Part shown: positions 55,666 to 63,438 of the stretch, in pieces
Numbering within the stretch: position 1 is the stretch's first letter
Layout of the letters: the number at the start of each line of letters is the position of its first letter
Assembly: GCA_963826795.1 (NCBI GenBank)
Contig: CAWGYT010000021.1
Span: forward strand, 1-64,000
Direction: 5' to 3'
Source of the DNA: CAWGYT01 sp963826795
GTDB taxonomy: Bacteria > Planctomycetota > Planctomycetia > Pirellulales > Pirellulaceae
Length of the DNA stretch: 64,000 bases
The notes under the pieces: generated by a model
The model's database searches: none
Told to the model about the DNA's origin: nothing
What the model saw: the letters and a program-made list of their open reading frames with translations, nothing else
Program-made: the position numbers and the translations under genes

Positions 55666-56013
55666 CTACTTCAGCAGCTTTTCGTACGTCGCCTCGTCGA
55701 AGCCCACGATCAGCGTCTTGCCCTTGCGGAGCGTGGGCGCCCTGAGATTGCCGCTGGGTCCAATCAGCAATTTCGTCAGCGTTTCATCGTCAGGCTTCTC
55801 TTTCTTGAGGTTCACGTGGACCACCTTTTGACCTCGAGTCGCGTAGACTTCATCGACCTGCTGGACCAACTGCAGCGCATCGTCCTTCTGCAGCCGAACC
55901 TTCTTGGCATCGACGACCTCGTCCGGCTCGACCTCGATCGACTCCAGAAAGGCCTTTGTCTTGCCACACGTCTTGCAGCCGTTGCGATGATAGCTCCACT
56001 GAATCTTGGACAT
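55666..56013 (-). CDS. ArsC/Spx-like thioredoxin-fold protein
   Basis: 115 residues. GGAGG lies 9 bases before ATG 56013. A CxxC pair lies in RNGCKTCGKTKAFLESI near residue 12, followed by an EVVDAKKVRLQKDDAL helix and a LIGPSGNLRAPTLRKGKTLI segment with the cis-Pro region and a late conserved strand. The pattern is that of the ArsC/Spx family of small thioredoxin-like proteins. Its role (arsenate reduction or transcription regulation) cannot be told; the GNLRAPT region is closer to ArsC-like proteins. Confidence 0.75.
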   Translation of the reverse strand: MSKIQWSYHRNGCKTCGKTKAFLESIEVEPDEVVDAKKVRLQKDDALQLVQQVDEVYATRGQKVVHVNLKKEKPDDETLTKLLIGPSGNLRAPTLRKGKTLIVGFDEATYEKLLK

Positions 56014-56280
56014 GGCGTCGTCGCCTCCGGCGAAATAGGGTTTCGGGCACTCGGGCGTGAGGTCTTCTTCGAAGCGGATCGCCGCGGCGCGACCTTCGCC
56101 GCCACAAGTGGACTTGGACGACCACATTTTTGCCGCCCACCCGGTTTTGGATAGGCCGCACCCGGAAAATTCAGACCGCCTACAATCGGGCGTGAGGAGA
56201 CCGCGTCTCCCACGCGTCCTGCTGGAGATCATGGACCGCTCGGATCGTGACCACGACATCCGCGGTTCAGGAGGAGTTTC

Positions 56281-57417
56281 ATGAATCGCGATTTATCTTC
56301 AGCGGGGCCGGAGGATGTCGCCATCCCGGATGCGGACTGGCGTCGTGGGTTGCGCCGCGCCTTGTTGAGCTGGTACGACCGCCACGCCCGGGACTTACCC
56401 TGGCGACGGGTCAACGATCCGTATCAGACGTGGGTCAGCGAGGTGATGCTGCAGCAGACGCAGGTCGCCACCGTGAAGCCGTACTTCGAGCGATTCATGC
56501 AGCGGTTTCCGGACATCGCCCGCCTGGCCGCGGCCGACGAGACGGAAGTGCTGCGCTATTGGGAGGGACTGGGCTATTATCGCCGCGCACGTCAATTGCA
56601 CCAGGCAGCGCAGCAGTTGGCGAACTCACATGCGGGTCGCTTTCCGACGGAGATCGAGCAGGTGATGGCGCTGCCCGGCATTGGCCGCTACACGGCCGGC
56701 GCGATCCTATCAATTGCGTTTGATCAGCCCCACCCAATCCTGGAGGGCAATACGATGCGCGTCTACAGCCGGCTGCTTGGCTACCGAGCCGATCCTCGTC
56801 GCGCGGCAGGGCAGCGACTCTTGTGGAGTTTCGCGACCGCGATTCTGCCTCGGCGACGAGCGGGTGATTTGAATCAGAGCCTGATGGAGCTCGGCAGCGA
56901 GATCTGCCAACCCCGCGGGCCCCGCTGTGCAGATTGCCCGGTCGCCCGCTGGTGTGAGGCCCGTCGACACAGCTGGCAGGATCAGATTCCTGCCGCCGGC
57001 CGCAAGCTGCGTTACGAGGACGCCCACGAGATCGCCGTCATTGTCTGGCGCGGTAATCGAATCCTCCTCCGCCGCTGTGGCCCGCAGGAACGCTGGGCCG
57101 GTCTGTGGGACTTCCCCCGAGTCGCCCGCCCACCCAGCGCGACCGGCGCGACGGAACGACTCGGCGATCAAGTCCGGCAGCTCACCGGCATTCAAGTGCA
57201 CCTGGAAGAAAAGGTGACGACGCTGAAGCACGCCGTGACCCGTTTTCGGATCACGCTGGATTGTTACCGGGCAAGTTTTCAATCCGGTGCCTTCAAGGAT
57301 TCCGATCAATGCCAATGGGTCGATCCCGGCGCCCTGGCCGACTACCCGCTGAGCGTCACCGGCCGCAAGCTCAGCCGCTGGCTTACACCTCGGGACCGAG
57401 AGCCCGGGGGACGATGA
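56281..57417 (+). CDS. mutY: A/G-specific adenine glycosylase
   Basis: 378 residues. It removes adenine mispaired with 8-oxoguanine. The HhH-GPD core has DLPWRRVNDPYQTWVSEVML near residue 40, the helix-hairpin-helix VMALPGIGRYTAGAILSIAF with catalytic Asp in the FDQPHPILEGN region, and the [4Fe-4S] loop CQPRGPRCADCPVARWC near residue 208 with spacing C-x6-C-x2-C-x5-C. A C-terminal NUDIX-like domain (VIVWRGNRILLRRCGPQERW, LWDFPRVARPP) recognises 8-oxoG. GGAGGAG lies a few bases before ATG 56281. A second, diverged copy of its 3' half lies at 58333. Confidence 0.95.
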   Translation: MNRDLSSAGPEDVAIPDADWRRGLRRALLSWYDRHARDLPWRRVNDPYQTWVSEVMLQQTQVATVKPYFERFMQRFPDIARLAAADETEVLRYWEGLGYYRRARQLHQAAQQLANSHAGRFPTEIEQVMALPGIGRYTAGAILSIAFDQPHPILEGNTMRVYSRLLGYRADPRRAAGQRLLWSFATAILPRRRAGDLNQSLMELGSEICQPRGPRCADCPVARWCEARRHSWQDQIPAAGRKLRYEDAHEIAVIVWRGNRILLRRCGPQERWAGLWDFPRVARPPSATGATERLGDQVRQLTGIQVHLEEKVTTLKHAVTRFRITLDCYRASFQSGAFKDSDQCQWVDPGALADYPLSVTGRKLSRWLTPRDREPGGR

Positions 57418-57420
57418 CGG

Positions 57421-57725
57421 CAACCCCCGGGAGGGCGGTTGGAAAAAGGGGGCCGGTCCAATCCCGTTCGGCTTTGATTCTCGCGTGGCAGGGGAAGATG
57501 CCCGCCGCTCGCCGGAGGGAGCTTCACGTTCGCCGCGAGATCGTGCATCGGCAGGCCGCCAACGCGTCCGCCCCGAGTTTGATCCGCGGATGTCGGAAAA
57601 GAACGTGAAATCGTGCCCTGGGTGCGAGCTGTCGCGAAAGGATCCAACGTGAATCCTCCGCCGGCAAGCGGCGCGCATCTGGCACCAATCGGCAAAAATC
57701 GAGCCGACTAGGATTGCGAGCGCAG
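57421..57725. other. Intergenic after mutY, nothing but a repeat-like fragment
   Basis: It contains a GGTTGGAAAAAGGGGGCCGG block reminiscent of the dispersed repeat, then unremarkable sequence. GAGCCGACTAGGATTGCGAG at 57701-57720 recurs within the array at 58070. Confidence 0.5.
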
Positions 57726-58332
57726 ATCGTAGACCGTCTGGAAGCGTTTGGGTTGTTGGAAGCGTTTGGTAGACCGTCTGGAAGCGTTGTTTGGTTTGCA
57801 TCGTAGACCGTCTGGAATCGATTGCTGGCATCGTTGTTGTCTGGCATCGTTGGTAGACCGTCTGGAATCGTTTTTGGCATCGTTGGCAGACCGTCTGGAA
57901 TCGTTATCTGGTTGTAGACCGTCTGGAATCGTTGTTGTTGGCGGTAGACCGTCTGGAATCGTTTGGAATCGTTTGTCGTTTGTTTGGTCGTTTGGTTTTG
58001 TAGACCGTCTGGCATCGTTTCAGTTTGGTTTGTGTGGAATCGTTGGCGGTAGACCGTCTGGAAGCGTTGGAGCCGACTAGGATTGCGAGCAGATCGTAGA
58101 CCGTCTGGAAGCGTTTCTGTAGACCGTCTGGAAGCGTTTCTTTGGAAGCGTTTCGTCGTTCTTGGCATCGTTTTGTTTGGTTTGCATCGTAGACCGTCTG
58201 GAATCGTTTGGTTTGGTTGTAGACCGTCTGGAATCGTTGTCTGGAAGCGTTTCGTCGTTCTTGGCATCGTTTTGTTTGGTTTGCATCGTAGACCGTCTGG
58301 AATCGTTTGGTAGACCGTCTGGAATCGTTGTT
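57726..58332. repeat. 15-copy interspersed repeat array beside a mutY copy
   Basis: The core GTAGACCGTCTGGAATCGTT (variants with GCAG, GGAAG or GGCAT) occurs 15 times between 57729 and 58329 with spacers of 2 to 50 bases. Spacers are built from TGGTTTGGTT and GCATCGTT pieces, and longer spacers recur (CTTGGCATCGTTTTGTTTGG occurs at 58161 and 58260). There is no cas gene, no constant spacer length and no coding signature. The last unit abuts the mutY copy directly. Confidence 0.85.
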
Positions 58333-58820
58333 GGCAGCGAGATCTGCCAACCCCGCGGGCCCCGCTGTGCAGATTGCCCGGTCGCCCGCTGGTGTGAGGC
58401 CCGTCGACACAGCTGGCAGGATCAGATTCCTGCCGCCGGCCGCAAGCTGCGCTACGAGGACGCCCACGAGACCGCCGTCATTGTCTGGCGCGGCGATCAA
58501 ATCCTCCTCCGCCGCTGTGGCCCGCAGGAACGCTGGGCCGGTCTGTGGGATTTCCCCCGAGTTGCCCGCCCACCCAGCGCGACCGCGCGACGGAACAACT
58601 CGGCGATCAAGTCCGGCAGCTCACCGGCATCCAAGTGCACCTGGAAGAAAAGGTGACCACGCTGAAGCACGCCGTGACCCGCTTTCGGATCACGCTGGAT
58701 TGCTACCGGGCAAGCTATCAGTCAGGCGCCTGCGAGGATTCCGATCAATGCCAATGGGTCGATCCCAGCGCCCTGGCCGACTACCCGCTCAGCGTCACCG
58801 GCCGCAAGCTCAGCCGCTGG
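58333..58820 (+). pseudogene. Partial duplicate of mutY 3' half
   Basis: It is alignable base by base with 56893-57381, about 95% identical by my count. It begins at GGCAGCGAGATCTGCC, the codons for the [4Fe-4S] loop, and ends where the parent ends at SRW. It lacks the catalytic HhH-GPD half and has lost one G near 58585, so the frame is broken. Many differences are silent, which suggests it has diverged after duplication or recombined with a second allele. It has no start of its own and is not expected to make a working enzyme. Confidence 0.85.
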
Positions 58821-58823
58821 GTA

Positions 58824-58873
58824 ACCCCCCTTTTCCCAACGCACCCCTAGATCAAGCTGTCACACAGCACTAG
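58824..58873. repeat. MITE-like element next to hemW
   Basis: Read on the minus strand it starts CTAGTGCTGTGTGACAGCTT, continues GATCTAGGGGTGCG and then TTGGGAAAAGGGGGG, the same order as the copy at 5091. The TAG of its CTAG is the hemW stop codon. Confidence 0.75.
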
Positions 58874-60000
58874 GGACTGAGGAAATCGGGCCAGAGCGAG
58901 TCGCTCACCAGCAGACCGGCTCGGGTCAGCTGGAGCCGACCTTGATCGATCTGCAAGAATCCGAGCTGTTGGAATCGGGTCAGCGCCGGTTCGGCCAGGT
59001 CGCCCACTCGGTAGCCCGTTCGTTCGGCGAATTGATCCAGCTGGATTCCTTCCATGCGTCGCAAGCCGAACACGAGCTGCTCGCGGGCCCGGTCTTCGGG
59101 ACTCAAGTCGTCGCGCTCCGCCACGGGCGACTGCCCGGCGAGGACGCGTTTCAGGTAGGTCGTCGTACTGCGGTGATTCAGTTCGCGACGCCCATCGACG
59201 TACCGCGCGGCGCCGGGTCCGGCGGCGTAATATTCGCCGCCCGTCCAATAGACTTCGTTGTGTCGGCAGCGGTGTCCTGATCGGGCAAAGTTCGACACTT
59301 CATAATGCTCCCAGCCAGCCGCGGTCAATTCGTCGATCGCCGTTTCATACATCCACCGCTGGTCGTCCTCGACGAGTGGCTGCAGGAGGGATTTCTGAAG
59401 GCGGTTCCAGAACTGGGTTCCTCGTTCGATTGTCAGACCGTAGGTGGAAATGTGGTGGGGTCGCAACTGAATCGTGCGTTCCAAGTCTGCCCCCCACACT
59501 TCTCGTGATTCACCGGGGACGCCGAAGATCAGGTCCAGTCCCAGTGAGTGAAAACTCCCCTCGGCCCAGCGGCACGCGCGCTCGATCTCCGCCGCTCGGT
59601 GATCGCGTTCCAGGCATTCCAGTTTATGGGGATCCCATGATTGAACGCCCAGACTCAGCCGAGTGACGCCGTGTGCCGCCAACACGCTGACCTTGGACGG
59701 CGAGACGTCCAAGGGATTGGCTTCGACCGAGAACTCGGACGGCTCCGACAGCGGGAACCAGTGGCAGGCGATCGTCAACAGCCGGTGGAGCTGATCATCC
59801 GAAAGGTGCGTGGGGGTTCCTCCGCCGATAAACAGGGTTTGCACCGGCCGCGGATCGACCAGCTGGCTAAGTTCCAATTCCAGGGCCTGCAGGTAGCTCG
59901 CGATCAGATCGTCGCGTCCGGCAACGAGTGTGAAGTTGCAATAGCCGCAGCGATGACGACAGAAGGGGACATGAAGATAAGCGGCGCGGGGAGCTGGCAT
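58870..60000 (-). CDS. hemW: Radical SAM heme chaperone HemW
   Basis: 376 residues. The radical SAM cluster CxxxCxxC is in HVPFCRHRCGYCNFTLVAGR at the start, followed by TLFIGGGTPTHLSDDQLHRL, EFSVEANPLDVS and VTRLSLGVQSWDPHKLE. The C-terminal HemN_C part has CRHNEVYWTGGEYYAAGPGA. Together these fit HemW/YggW-type proteins, which carry heme rather than acting as coproporphyrinogen dehydrogenase. The length is normal for HemW. Its stop coincides with a repeat end. Confidence 0.9.
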   Translation of the reverse strand: MPAPRAAYLHVPFCRHRCGYCNFTLVAGRDDLIASYLQALELELSQLVDPRPVQTLFIGGGTPTHLSDDQLHRLLTIACHWFPLSEPSEFSVEANPLDVSPSKVSVLAAHGVTRLSLGVQSWDPHKLECLERDHRAAEIERACRWAEGSFHSLGLDLIFGVPGESREVWGADLERTIQLRPHHISTYGLTIERGTQFWNRLQKSLLQPLVEDDQRWMYETAIDELTAAGWEHYEVSNFARSGHRCRHNEVYWTGGEYYAAGPGAARYVDGRRELNHRSTTTYLKRVLAGQSPVAERDDLSPEDRAREQLVFGLRRMEGIQLDQFAERTGYRVGDLAEPALTRFQQLGFLQIDQGRLQLTRAGLLVSDSLWPDFLSP

Positions 60001-60062
60001 CGGGACTCAGCCGTTGGAACGGGCGGCACGAGATTGGATCGAGCGCGGCGGAGATCGTCCCG

Positions 60063-60902
60063 TCACAGCCACAGGTACAGTCGTCCGCCAAGCATATCCG
60101 GCAATGCCTGTTCGACATATCGTTGGACTTGGCGCGGATGGTAACGTGTACTGAAGTGCGACGCGATGATCAATTTGTTTTGGAAGCGATCTTGCCGAGC
60201 GACCAGATCGTCCAGGTGCATGTGTCCCAGTTTTTGGATCATTCTCGGGCGGTGCCCCGGCGCCACGAACGTCAGTTCGGTGATCAGGATCTCGGCCTCG
60301 TACATCGAGGGGTTCTCATCCAGTCCTGCCGAAGTGCTGTCACCGACGTAAGCGACCTTGGGCAGACGGCGTTCCTCGGAGACTTCCTGACCGCTCAGCC
60401 GAATGTCGCGAATCTGCTCGCCGCTGAGAAGCTGGTACTCAGGCTTCAACTTCTGGCGGCGTTCCCAAACGATGTAGCCGAGCGACGGGATCCGATGCGA
60501 GGTTCGCACGGGCGTCACGACGATCTCGCGTGACAATTTGATTTCCTGGCTGGAGTTGACCCCAATCAAGTTGCAAGGCAAGCGGCCCCGATCGAGTCGG
60601 CTGACGGCCAGCAGCAACTTGCGCACGGGCTCCACCGCCGGCTCGGGAAGATAAATCGTGGGCGGATCCATCTTCATCATGCGTCGTCGTGCGACGTAGA
60701 CGGGCAGGGCCGCGATGTGATCCAAGTGGGTATGCGAAATGAACCACGTCGGGGTTCCCATGAAGTCCCACGGATGGGCTCCCAAATCGAATCCCAGCTT
60801 GAGTTCCGGAATTCGCCAATAGGTTTGAACCGCGGCGCGGGAATATCCTTCGATCGTCAGTCCCTTGTATTCAAGTGACTTGACTGGCGCGTTTTCAACC
60901 AT
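60063..60902 (-). CDS. Metallo-beta-lactamase fold hydrolase, RNase Z-like
   Basis: 279 residues. The zinc motif HTHLDH is in FISHTHLDHIAALPVYVARR near residue 58. Further ligands are suggested in VAYVGDSTSAGLDENPSMYE and ASHFSTRYHPRQVQRYVEQA (the AxHxSxRY motif of RNase Z-like proteins) near residue 255. The tRNA-processing RNase Z group has this layout. A role in tRNA 3' end processing is likely but cannot be distinguished from other MBL hydrolases without an alignment. Confidence 0.8.
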   Translation of the reverse strand: MVENAPVKSLEYKGLTIEGYSRAAVQTYWRIPELKLGFDLGAHPWDFMGTPTWFISHTHLDHIAALPVYVARRRMMKMDPPTIYLPEPAVEPVRKLLLAVSRLDRGRLPCNLIGVNSSQEIKLSREIVVTPVRTSHRIPSLGYIVWERRQKLKPEYQLLSGEQIRDIRLSGQEVSEERRLPKVAYVGDSTSAGLDENPSMYEAEILITELTFVAPGHRPRMIQKLGHMHLDDLVARQDRFQNKLIIASHFSTRYHPRQVQRYVEQALPDMLGGRLYLWL

Positions 60903-61023
60903 GGGAAACCGAATCGCAGACGGTCGTCAATCATTCCTCGCGGGCAAGCTGGTCAGTCTACTCGGCCGCGGTGGCCAGCTAAAGGGGGCATGGGCGTCAC
61001 CCTGGCTTGTGCTGTGCCACACC

Positions 61024-62367
61024 TCAGACTTGGGGTTTGGAAAAGGGGGCAGGTCCCAAACGCTCGAGCAGTTCGATGGCGCGCTGCAGTTGACGATCCA
61101 CGATCGGGGCGGCGGAGGATTCTTCGGTTGGCTTGTCGGCGGATTCCGATTCGGCCTTGTCGACGCCGAGGGCTTCCGACGGTTCGGCGAAATCGCGCTG
61201 ACGACGCCACTCGTACACGCGCTGGAACTCCTCGCGGGAAAACTCGACGAGATCCTCGGGCGCGGGCCGCACGCCCCAGGCAACGTCTTCCTGATCACCC
61301 CGATTCCGGTGGATGTTCTCGCCGCTTGGCCGCCAATAGGTCTGCGTCGTCAGCCGAATCGCGCTGCGGCCCCCTTCGATCGGAAACACATTCTGCACCG
61401 TCCCCTTGCCGTACGTTCGCTCACCCACAATCGTCGCTCGCTGGTGGTCCTGCAGACAAGCGGCGACAATTTCGCTGGCACTTGCCGAAAAACGATCAAC
61501 CAGCACGACCACAGGCAATTTCGGATCGACCAGCGCTGGCCGCTCGGACTTGAATTCTTGAGCCACTTGCGCATCGCGTCCCCGCGTTGTGACAATCACT
61601 TGTCCGGGAGGCAAGAACAGGTCGCAGATTTCGACGGCCGAGGTAAGCAGTCCGCCGGCGTTTCCGCGGAGGTCCAGAATCAATCCGTCCGTGCGGCCGG
61701 CGATCGTTTGCAGCGCCTGCTGCAGGTCCTCGGCCGTTCGATCGCCAAACGTGGAAACACGGATGTATCCGATGCGCGGGTGATCGGCCAGCACGAAGCT
61801 CCAGGTCCCCGATCGGTCGCGACGATCGCCACGCACCGACTCAATTCGAATCTCGGCGCGATTCATGGTGTACTTGGTGGTCGCTTCGGAATCGCCACGC
61901 AGCACCTCGACTGTGACGGGCGTGCCCACGATCCCGCGCATCAACTTCACCGCGTCGCCCAGCGAGCGACCGTCCATGGTTTGGCCGTCGATCGACACGA
62001 TGATGTCGCCGGCCATCAAACCGGCCTCGTAAGCCGGTGTGGCTGGCACCGGGTTGAGAATTGTCAGCCGCCCGTCCTGCATCCCCACCTCGATGCCAAT
62101 CCCGCCAAAATGCTGCTCAATATCCACCCGGAATTCACGATACTCGTCGGGTGAGATGTATCCCGAGTGGGGATCCAATTCGAACAACATCCCGCGCAGT
62201 CCGCCCTCGAAAAGAGCACGCGGATCGACCGGTTCCACATAGGCGGCCGAGATCTTGGCGATGGACTCCGAAAGGATTCCGGCGTAGCGGTTACGCTGGG
62301 CCTCGCCGTAGCAGACCAGCGAGATCACGGAGGCAAGCGTCAACCAGGTCAGATTTCTGAGGGGCAC
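61024..62367 (-). CDS. C-terminal processing peptidase (S41 family)
   Basis: 447 residues. Signal anchor (LTLASVISLVCYG), an N-terminal domain, a PDZ domain at residues 87-165 (GGIGIEVGMQDGRLTILNPV, GLMAGDIIVSIDGQTMDGRS), and the S41 catalytic core. The serine is in DRFSASASEIVAAC (S296 or S298) and the lysine is K321 in GERTYGKGTVQNVFP. It resembles CtpA-type proteases that cleave at C-termini in the envelope. The last residues LGPAPFSKPQV are encoded by a dispersed repeat element. Confidence 0.9.
   Translation of the reverse strand: MPLRNLTWLTLASVISLVCYGEAQRNRYAGILSESIAKISAAYVEPVDPRALFEGGLRGMLFELDPHSGYISPDEYREFRVDIEQHFGGIGIEVGMQDGRLTILNPVPATPAYEAGLMAGDIIVSIDGQTMDGRSLGDAVKLMRGIVGTPVTVEVLRGDSEATTKYTMNRAEIRIESVRGDRRDRSGTWSFVLADHPRIGYIRVSTFGDRTAEDLQQALQTIAGRTDGLILDLRGNAGGLLTSAVEICDLFLPPGQVIVTTRGRDAQVAQEFKSERPALVDPKLPVVVLVDRFSASASEIVAACLQDHQRATIVGERTYGKGTVQNVFPIEGGRSAIRLTTQTYWRPSGENIHRNRGDQEDVAWGVRPAPEDLVEFSREEFQRVYEWRRQRDFAEPSEALGVDKAESESADKPTEESSAAPIVDRQLQRAIELLERLGPAPFSKPQV
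61027..61060. repeat. REP/MITE-like fragment overlapping the 3' end of the S41 gene
   Basis: TTTGGAAAAGGGGGCAGGTC followed by CCAAACG matches the TTGGGAAAAGGGGTCAGGTC block of the repeats at 13742 and 38344. Confidence 0.6.
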
Positions 62368-62782
62368 CGTGCAAGTTCCTTGTTGAGGACGGGGCGATCG
62401 GATGACGTGGGGCGAGCTGCGCGCGGCTTCCGCCCCCGGCCTGGGCGGCTGGACCTACACGCCAGACGCTCACGCCAACGCTCACGCTCATTCTAGGGCA
62501 AGTCAACTCGGATCGCGTGGGGAGCACGGCTGGGCGGCGGGCCGCGCGGGCCAGCCTCGGTGGCCCTGGAAGCGGGGACCCGCAGGCGGAATAATCGGCA
62601 GTCGATCGAGGGGCCAACCGCGCGGGACGCAACATTCTGACGGGCGAAGGGGAGTTCAGGGATGCCGTTTCGTATAATTCTGAGTTATCCCTGGTTCCCG
62701 GTTGCCAAAAATCCACCTCTTGCCGACTTACCGGTCAGGAGGCCAACCCACCCTCGACGAAGGGGCTCGAGTCAATCTCCCG
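62368..62782. other. Intergenic, possible promoter, otherwise nothing
   Basis: About 415 bases between divergent genes. TATAAT at 62673 could be a -10 box for the HEAT lipoprotein, without a clear -35. No RNA gene or repeat is seen. Confidence 0.4.
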
Positions 62783-63377
62783 ATGAGTTGCTGCCAACCG
62801 ACTCCCGCCCGCACCCGCTTGCTTGTCATCAGCTGCGCGCTGCTCAGCGTGCCTGTGGGTTGGCTGCGATTCGATTTGGTCCTCCGTTCCACCTCCCCCC
62901 ACGCCGGAGCAGATCGCCGCGATGCAGCAGCGGCGGCGGGATCGGATCCGTGGCGAGGCATCGCGCGTCATGCCAACCGTCGACACGCGGTCGGCGACCG
63001 GCCGGGCCGAGCCGCCGCGAATTCGGGCGTTTCCCGAATGGTCGCTGCCCGAAACGGCCGCCGACGCCCTGGGACGGATCGGACCGGCCGCCGTCCCGGC
63101 CCTGGTGACACGACTGCGAGCCCCACAACCCGATGTGCGGCGGCGCGCGATTCGAGTCTTGGCGCGGCTGGGACCCGATGCGGTGCAGGCCGTTCCCGAA
63201 CTGACGCGACTCCTGGCGGACGACGATCCGGAGGTGCGCCGCCTGGCGACCCGCGCGCTCGGCCAGATTGGTCCTGGCGCCGCAAGCGCCATCCCGTCGC
63301 TGATCCAGATCATGGAAACGGCGGCGGACGAGACCCCAACGGACGAGACCCCAACGGACGGGACCCCGTCGCCGTGA
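62783..63377 (+). CDS. HEAT-repeat lipoprotein (frameshifted)
   Basis: The N-terminus RTRLLVISCALLSV in the first frame leads, after one extra C near 62852, to LWVGCDSIWSSVPPPPTPEQ in the second frame, giving a good lipobox (LWVGC). Then come a Pro-rich linker, AMQQRRRDRIRGEASRVMPT, and three HEAT-like helical repeats (AADALGRIGPAAVPALVTRL, VRRRAIRVLARLGPDAVQAV, VRRLATRALGQIGPGAASAI), with a Thr/Asp/Glu tail of repeated TPTDE. It is probably membrane-anchored and binds another protein. Confidence 0.7.
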
Positions 63378-63438
63378 TCGGCAGCCGCTGGAGCGGCAGC
63401 GCTGCACACCCCCGTCGGCCCGCAACCGATGATCGCTC

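Noticed and set aside
57726..58332. CRISPR array
   Set aside because: Spacer length varies from 2 to about 50 bases, spacers are made of the same sub-units as the repeat, and no cas gene is present in the window.
57524..58500. Long minus-strand open frames across the array (up to about 250 codons) full of RFQTVY and IPDGL repeats
   Set aside because: They arise because the 20-base repeat contains no stop codon in those frames; there is no ribosome binding site and no domain.
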